NCBI GenBank assembly: GCA_900765575.1 | Contig: CAAFRW010000287.1 | Coordinates: 1-17,494 of the forward strand | Origin: Bacteroidaceae bacterium | Lineage (GTDB): Bacteria; Bacteroidota; Bacteroidia; Bacteroidales; Bacteroidaceae | Length of the DNA: 17,494 bases | Direction of reading: 5' to 3' | Shown: piece after piece, positions 8,658 through 14,509 of the stretch | How the letters are laid out: each line of letters opens with the position of its first letter | How positions within the stretch are numbered: position 1 is the first letter of the stretch | The notes under the pieces: model-generated | Database searches by the model: none | What the model was told of the DNA's origin: nothing | Seen by the model: only the letters and a program-made list of their open reading frames with translations | Position numbers and translations under genes: made by a program

Positions 8658-9677
8658 TCAGGATTTTTCAATAATCTGCCAACATCCTCCTTTGTCCGGT
8701 CCGATTCGTCTGAGCACTCCGTCGGCCTTCATCTTGGCTATCTGTTTTTCCACGGCCTTTGGAGTTATACCTATCTGTTCGGCGAGAGCCGCTGCGCTTA
8801 GTGTGTTGTCCTGAGAAAGCAGGGCGAGAATTTTCTCCCTACTTTTCATTTTCTTCTCCCTACTTTTTGTCGATTTCTCCCCACTTGTCGAAGTCTCATC
8901 AATTGACTTGCGGTAAACCTCTATGTCATGGGCGAGGTTTTTAATCATTGTGGTAGTCATAAACTCCCTGAATATATTCAGGTCTTCATTCTCACGTGTT
9001 TCCACCAATGCCTTTATATATTCTTCCTTATCTTCTTTGAGGATTTTTGTCGGAATCAGCCCGAACTCAAATTGCAACATATTCATCAGCAGGCGAGCCA
9101 TTCTGCCGTTGCCATCCGCCCAAGGATGTATTGTTACCAGATTAAAGTGGGCATCAAAACTGAGTTCGTATAGTTGCGCGACACTTTTGCTTGTGTAATT
9201 TTCACGCGCCTTATTCAACCCAATACAAAATTCCGATAGTTTTGCCGAAACTTTACTGTAATTCATATACGATTTTCCTCCAATTCCGGCAGTAACATTT
9301 AGCAAACGCAATTCTCCTTGTGCCGATGAGAAATCGCCCAAAACGGTCTTATACTCCTGTCCTGTGTTTTTCATGACAAGAGCTGACAAATCTTTCAATA
9401 AATCAATGGTTATATGAGTGTGAGCATTGGCAAGCTTTATCGCTTTTTCGTAGGCGTTTTTCAAGTCAAGGTTCATGTTCTGTTCCTCTATGCTCTTTCC
9501 TTTCAGGCTGATGCCTTGATCAAACATGATTTGATTTTCAAGTTCCGTGATGGTAGAACCTTCAATGGCCGTGGAATGGGTAATAAGGGAGTACAAATAG
9601 AATTTGTCATAGTCTATCTGCCTGTCTATTCCTAATCCCCGATATAGGGATACAAGTTTTTCAAGTTCAGTTTGCAT
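8658..9677 (-). CDS. Fic-domain protein with C-terminal winged helix
   Basis: A 339-residue protein from ATG 9677. Fic enzymes transfer AMP (sometimes other nucleotides) to protein hydroxyls. The active-site motif HPWADGNGRMAR (184-195) fits HPFx[D/E]GNGRxxR. The N-terminal autoinhibitory motif STAIEG (35-40) fits [S/T]xxxE[G/N], so the enzyme should be self-inhibited. Residues 264-284 are a linker of three heptad-like repeats (TSGEKST, KSREKKM, KSREKIL). Residues 283-335 look like a winged helix: LLSQDNTLSAAALAEQIGIT then PKAVEKQIAKMKADGVLRRIG. ATG 9677 is preceded by AGGAGGAGAA, an unusually strong ribosome site for this phylum. An in-frame ATG at 9698 falls inside the -7 element and is rejected. 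The DNA encoding the linker repeats the motif of its own promoter, suggesting autoregulation. The target protein is unknown. Confidence 0.92.
   Translation of the reverse strand: MQTELEKLVSLYRGLGIDRQIDYDKFYLYSLITHSTAIEGSTITELENQIMFDQGISLKGKSIEEQNMNLDLKNAYEKAIKLANAHTHITIDLLKDLSALVMKNTGQEYKTVLGDFSSAQGELRLLNVTAGIGGKSYMNYSKVSAKLSEFCIGLNKARENYTSKSVAQLYELSFDAHFNLVTIHPWADGNGRMARLLMNMLQFEFGLIPTKILKEDKEEYIKALVETRENEDLNIFREFMTTTMIKNLAHDIEVYRKSIDETSTSGEKSTKSREKKMKSREKILALLSQDNTLSAAALAEQIGITPKAVEKQIAKMKADGVLRRIGPDKGGCWQIIEKS
8833..8884 (-). repeat. Intragenic array: three 21-bp-spaced copies of the fic promoter motif
   Basis: TTCTCCCTAC (plus-strand reading) occurs at 8833-8842 and 8854-8863, and with one mismatch (TTCTCCCCAC) at 8875-8884. 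Spacing is 21 bp both times. On the coding strand each copy spells K-S-R-E-K or S-G-E-K. The stretch 8830-8846 is identical over 17 bases to 9748-9764, and 8854-8870 over 17 bases to 9731-9747, both in the promoter array. Confidence 0.9.
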
Positions 9678-9695
9678 ATATTCTCCTCCTTTTTG

Positions 9696-9703
9696 CAAAG
9701 GTA
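9696..9703 (-). promoter_or_regulatory. -7 element of the fic promoter
   Basis: The minus strand reads TACCTTTG, an exact fit to TAnnTTTG. It lies 19 bp before the ATG at 9677, so the start of transcription would be near 9689, just before the AGGAGGAGAA ribosome site. No clear TTTG -33 box is present; the spacer region is occupied by the first operator-like repeat. Confidence 0.65.
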
Positions 9704-9708
9704 CATTT

Positions 9709-9760
9709 TTCTCCCTACCTGATAGTTGTTTTCTCCCTACTTTTTGTATTTTCTCCCTAC
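9709..9760 (-). promoter_or_regulatory. Promoter array: three copies of TTCTCCCTAC upstream of fic
   Basis: Perfect copies at 9709-9718, 9731-9740 and 9751-9760, with spacings of 22 and 20 bp, about two helical turns, so all face the same side of the helix. The first lies immediately upstream of the -7 element, where bound protein would block RNA polymerase; the other two lie upstream of the expected -33 region. The same motif recurs inside the fic gene. The likely ligand is the winged helix of the Fic protein itself; this is inference. Confidence 0.7.
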
Positions 9761-9787
9761 TTTTAGGGCAAACCTCTTTGTTCGTGT

Positions 9788-9998
9788 GACATTACATTTG
9801 ATATAAACGGACAACCTACATGGGCATTAGTTTAGGAGCCATTACTAATCCGTCTGTAACGCTGGATGAAATCTTTTTATATTTGAACTTGCTGGTAAGC
9901 CTTGTTTGGTAGCGATTACTTTAGATAAAGGAGTCTACCAGGTTTATGACCAATTCTTTTTGCTTTGGTTACGCAAAAAGTTGTATCCAGCTTTCTAA
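9788..9998 (+). pseudogene. Decayed remnant of an AAA-type ATPase gene
   Basis: Plus-strand translation gives three conserved-looking pieces in shifting frames. FDINGQPTWAL (from 9797) is followed after a shift near 9830 by SLGAITNPSVTLDEIFLY, and after a second shift near 9890 by ELAGKPCLVAI. The last frame continues directly into TLDKGVYQVYDQFFLLWLRK and ends at TAA 9996-9998. Each shift is explained by loss of one base (TTAAGT to TTAGT; TTGGAA to TTGAA). From memory, Bacteroidales ATP-binding proteins carry DEIFxYLExAxKPCxVAIDEFQQ leading into Walker B, and a C-terminal YxVxDxFFxLWL motif. Here the Walker B segment and the middle of the protein are missing, so a large internal deletion is likely. 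The 5' half is also gone, ending near the fic promoter. Family assignment rests on recall. Confidence 0.6.
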
Positions 9999-10035
9999 AT
10001 TACTACCCTTAACAGGCAATTTTGTAACTCTTAAT

Positions 10036-10093
10036 GTTAGAGCTCTTCACATAGTTAGTTATTTGAATAACTAACTATGTGAAGAGCTCTAAC
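10036..10093 (+). terminator. 58-bp perfect inverted repeat, likely terminator of the lost ATPase gene
   Basis: Two 28-base arms with no mismatch surround a central TG. The left arm begins GTTAGAGCTCTTCACATAG and the right arm ends CTATGTGAAGAGCTCTAAC. It begins 37 bp after the stop of the ATPase remnant, and a T-rich run (CTTATTTTTA) follows on the plus strand, so a rho-independent terminator of that former gene is the simplest reading. The length and perfection exceed most terminators; a small mobile hairpin element is an alternative. Confidence 0.55.
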
Positions 10094-10210
10094 TAATAAT
10101 CTTATTTTTATAACATGCAAATGTATTCGTTTTAGAATGTAATGTATTGATATACATTTTAATACAATGATTTGCTTTGCCTTGGGTATTTGCTCTAACC
10201 GGTTCTTAAT
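10094..10210. other. AT-rich intergenic stretch
   Basis: Low-complexity, AT-rich DNA between the 58-bp hairpin and the receptor terminator. It has a small imperfect hairpin near 10140-10160 (AATGTAT, four bases, ATACATT). I see no coding remnant here. Confidence 0.5.
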
Positions 10211-10250
10211 ATCCCGGCCTGTCATTGCTTTATAAGGGGCAGACCGGGAT
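10211..10250 (-). terminator. 3' hairpin of the TonB receptor transcript
   Basis: In the minus-strand RNA, ATCCCGGTCTG pairs with CAGGCCGGGAT over 11 bp including one U-G wobble. The plus-strand RNA would have an A-C mismatch at that position, so the fold favours the receptor transcript. It begins 43 nt past the receptor stop. No U-run follows, so it may protect a 3' end rather than terminate alone. Confidence 0.5.
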
Positions 10251-10292
10251 GTTCTGTAAGAGTCGGGACTTCTATCGAAAAAAACGGGCTCT

Positions 10293-12617
10293 TTAGTTGA
10301 AGAACTTGATTCCTACAAAGAAAGTCCGTGGCTGCGTGGGGCCGTAAAAATAGCCGGAGTCGCGGAACGTACCTTTATCCAAGTCTTTCTGGAAAGAGTT
10401 GAAGATGTTTTGTACTCCTCCGTTTACCTGGAGCTTGAGGTGGTCTTTCAATACAAATGTGTAGTTCAACTTTAAATTCATTTCGAAGAAATTCGGTGTA
10501 TGCGTTATCTCGTCGCGGGCGATATAACGATATGGAAAATCTTCCGGAATCTCGTCGGTAGGCGCTACGTGAGGCACATACATACGTCCTGTATAAATAC
10601 CTGAAACCGAGAAGTCAAACTGTTTTGACGGTGCGGCTGTGAGCGTGAAATAACCATAGTAATCCGGTGTGCGAGGCATGTTTTTAATCCATTCAACCGA
10701 CGGGTCTTTGCTCCACTCCGTCCATTCGGTGTAACGGCTGCGTTGGGCGGTGAAGCCTACTTGCAGAGAGACATCCCGTCCGTGGGCTATTTTCCCGTCC
10801 AGATTGATACCATATACTTGTGCCCCGCTGCCATTGCGTCTTTCCTGTATCATGTAACCGTTTTCGTCTTCACCCAAGTCCGTTAAATGGAAAGCGTCAC
10901 GCAGCTTGGTGTAGAAAGCCTCTATCAAAATATTGGTTTGGAAATGCCCTATCTGGCTGGTCCAGTCGAGGGAGCCGCTGAAGCTGTTCGATTTCTCCGG
11001 TTTCAATCCGTCGGCCAAACGAATCAGCACCCCTTCGCCTCCTACAGCCGTTACATGCAAATCTTCGTCGTAAGCTTGCGGCGCGCGGAATCCGGTGGAC
11101 CAGGTCAAACGTCCCTGTATACGGTCGCTTGGCTTGTAAAGCAGGTTGATACGGGGACTGAGAATGGGGTGGTCTATCAGGTTGTGTTTATCCAAACGGG
11201 CGCCTGCCAAGAGTACAAACTGAGCCAGTTTCCATTCGTTTTGTACAAAACCTCCGGCTATGCGTACGTCCTGTTTCATATCCCTTTGGTAGCCCGTCAT
11301 GATGTCGTGCAACGAATTATCTTGGTATTCCAGTCCGGCAGTGAACGTGGCCGGAGCAAAAAGTACCCGGTCGAAGTTGCCCACATACATTCCTCCGGTT
11401 ACCCACGTCAGGTCGTTCGTTTTACCGTAAGCGTTCGGGTCGTGCTGTGCTCCGTAATAACTGTCGCGGTCGGTATGTTGCATCGAGCCGTAGAACGAAA
11501 GCTTATGCTTGTATTCCTTCCAGAATAAATCGTAACTCACCCCTCCGCTGTTGATAACATGTTTGGTCTGTTCGGTAATATCCGTTTCGTGCGGTTGCAG
11601 TTTGAACAGGTTGCCACCCCGTCTGAATTCGTTGGTGGTATGATACTCCACATTGATGCGGCTAAACTGTGTGGGGCGGTAATAAGCACGTAGTCCGAAC
11701 GTATGCATGTTCAACTTTCCGAGTTCCGAGAAGCCGTCTCCATCGCGGTCGTAAGGATTCCGATTGCGGTACGATTCGTATAAGGCTATTCCGTACGTGT
11801 TATCTTTCGAAACCAGTGACGCATTTGCCCCGAGGTATTGTTCCCAGCTGTTTCCGTCGTGGCACGACATGGTAGAAGACACCTGAAAAGAATTGTTCAC
11901 TGGGTCCTTGGTGATAATGTTGATGGTACCGCCTACGGCATTGGCTCCGAAGAGCGCCGAACCGCCTCCCCGTACCACCTCTATCCGCTCTACCATATTT
12001 ACAGGAATCTGTTCCAGACCATATATGCCGGATAAGGAACTGATAACGGGGCGACTGTTGATTAGTATCTGCGAATACGGGCCTTCCAATCCGTTGATGC
12101 GCACTTGTGGAAAGCCGCAATTCTGGCAGTTGTTCTCTACCCTTAGTCCCGACTGGTAGGAGAGGGATTTGGAGAGGTCCGTACTGTTGACGGTTTCAAA
12201 AAGTTTCGTATTCATTACATTCACTACTACGGGAGCCACCCTTCTGCTTACCTCGTTACGATTGGCCGAAACCACCACTTCGTCCATGGAAAAGCTTTCT
12301 TCAATCATTTCGAAATGCATATCGATGGTGTAATCGGCGCTTACGGTTACTTCTTTTTCCTGCTCCAGATACCCCATGGCTTTTACCTTCAGTTTATATG
12401 TTTTCGGTGCAAGTCCTTTAAGTTCAAATTCACCGTTTTCATTTGATACGGTTCCGTTTCCCAGTCCTAAAATCTGTATGGTAGCGTATGGGATACTGTT
12501 TTCCGTTCCCTTCTCAATAATATGGCCAACAATGCAGTTTCCCGGTTTCAACGGGTTATTGCCCCATGCAGGCAAATAAGCGGTAAGGGCTATCAGTGCG
12601 AGTATATAGTGTTTCAT
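10293..12617 (-). CDS. TonB-dependent outer-membrane receptor
   Basis: A 774-residue receptor from ATG 12617, importing a ligand across the outer membrane with TonB energy. Residues 1-19 are a signal peptide (MKHYILALIALTAYLPAWG). Residues about 28-105 are a carboxypeptidase-regulatory-like beta domain common in Bacteroidetes receptors, followed by a TonB-box-like DEVVVSA (112-118). The plug is about 125-235, with RINGLEGPYSQILINSRPV and IEVVRGGGSALFGANAVGG. It contains Cys164 and Cys167 in NNCQNCGFPQ. The rest is the 22-strand barrel, ending in Phe (GIKFFN). The frame extends upstream to 12800, but that extension is basic and has no signal peptide, so ATG 12617 is chosen. An upstream histidine-rich exported protein suggests metal or metal-chelate uptake. 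No partner SusD gene is adjacent, so it is not a standard glycan receptor. Confidence 0.94.
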   Translation of the reverse strand: MKHYILALIALTAYLPAWGNNPLKPGNCIVGHIIEKGTENSIPYATIQILGLGNGTVSNENGEFELKGLAPKTYKLKVKAMGYLEQEKEVTVSADYTIDMHFEMIEESFSMDEVVVSANRNEVSRRVAPVVVNVMNTKLFETVNSTDLSKSLSYQSGLRVENNCQNCGFPQVRINGLEGPYSQILINSRPVISSLSGIYGLEQIPVNMVERIEVVRGGGSALFGANAVGGTINIITKDPVNNSFQVSSTMSCHDGNSWEQYLGANASLVSKDNTYGIALYESYRNRNPYDRDGDGFSELGKLNMHTFGLRAYYRPTQFSRINVEYHTTNEFRRGGNLFKLQPHETDITEQTKHVINSGGVSYDLFWKEYKHKLSFYGSMQHTDRDSYYGAQHDPNAYGKTNDLTWVTGGMYVGNFDRVLFAPATFTAGLEYQDNSLHDIMTGYQRDMKQDVRIAGGFVQNEWKLAQFVLLAGARLDKHNLIDHPILSPRINLLYKPSDRIQGRLTWSTGFRAPQAYDEDLHVTAVGGEGVLIRLADGLKPEKSNSFSGSLDWTSQIGHFQTNILIEAFYTKLRDAFHLTDLGEDENGYMIQERRNGSGAQVYGINLDGKIAHGRDVSLQVGFTAQRSRYTEWTEWSKDPSVEWIKNMPRTPDYYGYFTLTAAPSKQFDFSVSGIYTGRMYVPHVAPTDEIPEDFPYRYIARDEITHTPNFFEMNLKLNYTFVLKDHLKLQVNGGVQNIFNSFQKDLDKGTFRDSGYFYGPTQPRTFFVGIKFFN

Positions 12618-12962
12618 TTTAATTATTCTTTTTGTTCTGTTTGGTTTTAATTTGATGTTTACGGAAAAGGTGGCTTGGGAGCCTGGCAATGGTGTTACCG
12701 GCCGATTCCGCACGCTTTTCCGCAGGGAGTAGGATATAGTTTTATTCAAGTTTTCGTGGTGCTTTCCGTGCTTTTTCCTTGGATGTTGTAGCGATGTCAA
12801 CTCTTCGGAACCTTGGTTCAGAATGCTATGGAAGACATACGCTTTACCTTGTGCCGGAAGCCGATGGGGCTTTGTCCGGTTCTATAGGGGAAATATCGCC
12901 GAGGTCTTGCAGACGGCGGTCTGTCGGGTGTGGCGATAGCCAGCGTAATACTATTCCTTCCC

Positions 12963-13031
12963 AATGTCGCTCCGTAGGCTTGTTTAATGTCACTCCGTAG
13001 GCTTGTCCAATACAACTCCGTAGACCTACGG
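12963..13031. repeat. Tandem array of three imperfect 23-bp repeats
   Basis: Units at 12963-12985, 12986-13008 and 13009-13031 share AAT, three to four variable bases, then (A/G)CTCCGTAG(G/A)C. Copies 1 and 2 differ at only three positions; copy 3 ends in an internal palindrome CCGTAG-AC-CTACGG. No spacers separate the units, so this is not a CRISPR array. Confidence 0.85.
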
Positions 13032-13103
13032 GGCAGACTGGCAGAAACAGACAGTTTTCCGCCCTTTCTGAACGTGGCTCTATACGCCTTCGGACGTAGC
13101 TTC

Positions 13104-13169
13104 ATGCACGTCGCGACGTTGCGCTATGCACGTCACAACGTTGCGCTATGTACGTCACAACGTTGCGCT
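13104..13169. repeat. Tandem array of three 22-bp repeats
   Basis: Units at 13104-13125, 13126-13147 and 13148-13169 follow ATG(C/T)ACGTC(G/A)C(G/A)ACGTTGCGCT. Copies 2 and 3 differ by one base. A degenerate fourth copy precedes the first near 13081-13103. The 22-bp period keeps each unit on nearly the same helix face. Confidence 0.88.
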
Positions 13170-13271
13170 ATACTCCTGAAAAGCCATTCGAAACCCTATG
13201 CCAACGGACGATGTAGGGCGTCAATGACCTTTCCCGGAATCGCCTTTCACTGCGGTCGGGTACAAGCCTAT

Positions 13272-13634
13272 TTACACAAAGGAAACTTGAATAAATGAAG
13301 TCCGCCATACGGGAGGAGCCCGTAATAGACAGTGGGGTTGCGAAACGTTTTGTTTCGATGTCGTATCGGTCTTTTCTTCTAAGATAATGAAGTGCAATTC
13401 CGGCTCTTCAAGTTGTATGGGAGCGGAGGCTTCCGTTACTTGAATATGGCTCCATTGCTGGATGAGCAGATATTGCTTTGAGGTATGAGAGTGCTTTTTT
13501 TCTTTTGAGGGGTGCGAGTGCACTATTGCCACTCCGTTGACATAGTGCACATGGGTAAATAACGTAACACCTGCCTGATACGAGAGGTATAGGCTGAGTA
13601 ATAATAGAGGTATGAATGCCTTTATTTTTCTCAC
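13272..13634 (-). CDS. Small exported histidine-rich protein, putative metal-binding
   Basis: A 120-residue protein with an N-terminal hydrophobic helix (RKIKAFIPLLLLSLYLSYQ) that acts as a signal peptide or anchor. Directly after it comes a cluster of histidines at 28, 30, 39, 41, 48 and 50 (FTHVHYVNGVAIVHSHP, then KKHSHTSK); further His at 63, 81 and 101. The C-terminus has LLRAPPVW. No catalytic motif is visible. The gene is upstream of the TonB receptor on the same strand, and a candidate promoter with an internal palindrome precedes it. I infer a periplasmic or surface metal-binding accessory, with zinc the first guess because of the HxH and HSHP groups. I do not assign a named family. 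Confidence 0.8.
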   Translation of the reverse strand: MRKIKAFIPLLLLSLYLSYQAGVTLFTHVHYVNGVAIVHSHPSKEKKHSHTSKQYLLIQQWSHIQVTEASAPIQLEEPELHFIILEEKTDTTSKQNVSQPHCLLRAPPVWRTSFIQVSFV

Positions 13635-13686
13635 AGAGCTGTTTTTTATCTTTTTACCGTTTGGGAAAATTTATCTATTCCGTTTG

Positions 13687-13718
13687 CAAAGGAATATAAA
13701 ATTTAGCTAAATGGCAAT
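13687..13718 (-). promoter_or_regulatory. Candidate promoter of the histidine-rich gene with palindromic operator in the spacer
   Basis: Minus-strand TTCCTTTG (13694-13687) is one base from TAnnTTTG, and ATTG (13718-13715) stands 20 nt upstream, the usual -33 to -7 spacing. The perfect palindrome ATTTAGCTAAAT (13701-13712) fills the spacer. A metal-sensing repressor bound there would occlude polymerase; which regulator is unknown. Confidence 0.5.
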
Positions 13719-13743
13719 AGCCTCTCTTAACAACCTTCGGGCA

Positions 13744-13773
13744 AAAGGCCAAGTTTCTTGCTTTTAGGCCTTT
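13744..13773 (-). terminator. Terminator overlapping the HAD gene stop
   Basis: The minus-strand RNA has AAAGGCC (13773-13767), a 16-nt loop and GGCCTTTT, giving seven base pairs followed by a short U-run. The left arm includes the last two sense codons and abuts the stop codon. Confidence 0.6.
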
Positions 13774-14504
13774 ATTTTCCCGATTTCTTCTTTTATTGTC
13801 TCCCAGTTGTTACAGAATGATTGCATGGAAGGAAACAAAAGGTTGGCTCCTTCGTTTAGCAGCACTTCATCATCGAGTGGCCCGGTATTGACGGCTATCG
13901 TGAACATGCCGGCGTCAACTCCGGCTCTCACTCCCAATGGTGCGTTTTCAATCACAATCGCTTCGTTGGGCTGTAAGTCTCCTTTCTGGAGGGCCATTAA
14001 ATAAGGTTCCGGATTGGGCTTTCCATATTTTACATCGAAAGCCGTAACCATCAGCTCCGGTTTAAAGATATCGGGGAAGTTCGTGTTTAAGCGTTCTAAG
14101 AGTGACGCTTGCCCCGAGCCGGTTACTACCATGGAAAAAAGTCCGTCGGCTTTAATTTTTTCCAGCACTTCTCTGGCGCCGGGCATTCTTTCCGCTTTCG
14201 GATATTTGTTGAATTCTATACTTTTAGTCTTGTAAATCTCCCGAATCTCTTCTTCCGTGGCCTCTTTTCCCCGTTCTCTTTGACTTACGATGTTGATGGT
14301 GGAAGCGCCCGTGCGGCCTTCGTGCATATAGGCTTCTTCGTAAGATAAATCGAAACCATATCGTTTCATCGTGTCGTGCCAAGCCTTTGCGTGACTGGGC
14401 ATAGAGTTAAACAGAACGCCGTCCATATCGAACAGAACGGCTTTAAGATGTATGTTAGGGTATAAATGTTGTTGTAAATAACGGTTAATAGCTTGTTCAA
14501 ACAT
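13764..14504 (-). CDS. HAD-superfamily phosphatase / beta-phosphoglucomutase-like
   Basis: A 246-residue cytoplasmic HAD enzyme. Motif I is FDMDGVLFNS with nucleophile Asp26 and acid/base Asp28; motif II is Thr128 (VVTGSG); motif III is Lys162 in YGKPNPEPY; motif IV is VIENAPLGVRAG with Glu185 and Asn186. A helical C1 cap lies between about 40 and 105. This layout is that of beta-phosphoglucomutase-like hydrolases acting on small sugar phosphates or phosphonates. The residue before the motif I loop and the cap do not by themselves tell mutase from phosphatase. It begins 5 bp after the patatin stop, so it is in the same transcript and probably translationally coupled. The N-terminal 20 residues before the motif are longer than in the smallest family members. 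Confidence 0.9.
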   Translation of the reverse strand: MFEQAINRYLQQHLYPNIHLKAVLFDMDGVLFNSMPSHAKAWHDTMKRYGFDLSYEEAYMHEGRTGASTINIVSQRERGKEATEEEIREIYKTKSIEFNKYPKAERMPGAREVLEKIKADGLFSMVVTGSGQASLLERLNTNFPDIFKPELMVTAFDVKYGKPNPEPYLMALQKGDLQPNEAIVIENAPLGVRAGVDAGMFTIAVNTGPLDDEVLLNEGANLLFPSMQSFCNNWETIKEEIGKIKA

Positions 14505-14509
14505 AATAA

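Larger units (their letters stand above)
12618..13271 (-). other. Long non-coding leader upstream of the TonB receptor
   Basis: 654 bp between the histidine-rich gene stop and the receptor start. It contains a 23-bp repeat array (12963-13031), a 22-bp repeat array (13104-13169), a hairpin at 12854-12879 (CCGG-AAGCC on one side, GGCTT-CCGG on the other) and a short palindrome CAGAC-GGCG-GTCTG (12910-12923). Open frames across it are GC-rich, basic and resemble no family. I looked for a cobalamin-riboswitch core, common before receptors of this class, and found none. It may be a regulatory leader or a repeat-driven insertion. Confidence 0.5.

Noticed and set aside
8524..8814. 96-residue open frame on the plus strand
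   Set aside because: Half of it is antisense to the fic C-terminus and the rest shows no protein features.
9678..9698. Upstream fic start at ATG 9698
   Set aside because: It would lie inside the -7 element TACCTTTG, whereas ATG 9677 has a strong ribosome site.
10887..11528. 213-residue open frame on the plus strand
   Set aside because: It is antisense to the receptor barrel, whose frame is clearly conserved; it is a shadow.
12618..12800. N-terminal extension of the TonB receptor to ATG 12800
   Set aside because: The extension is basic and without a signal peptide; the signal peptide begins exactly at ATG 12617.
12963..13169. Possible CRISPR array
   Set aside because: The 22- and 23-bp units abut one another without unique spacers, and no cas gene is in the window.
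12618..13271. Cobalamin riboswitch upstream of the TonB receptor
   Set aside because: I found neither the conserved B12-box nor the GCCACTG core on the minus strand.
12818..13298. Overlapping open frames on both strands in the receptor leader
   Set aside because: They are basic, low-information translations passing through the tandem repeats, match no family I know and lack convincing start contexts.
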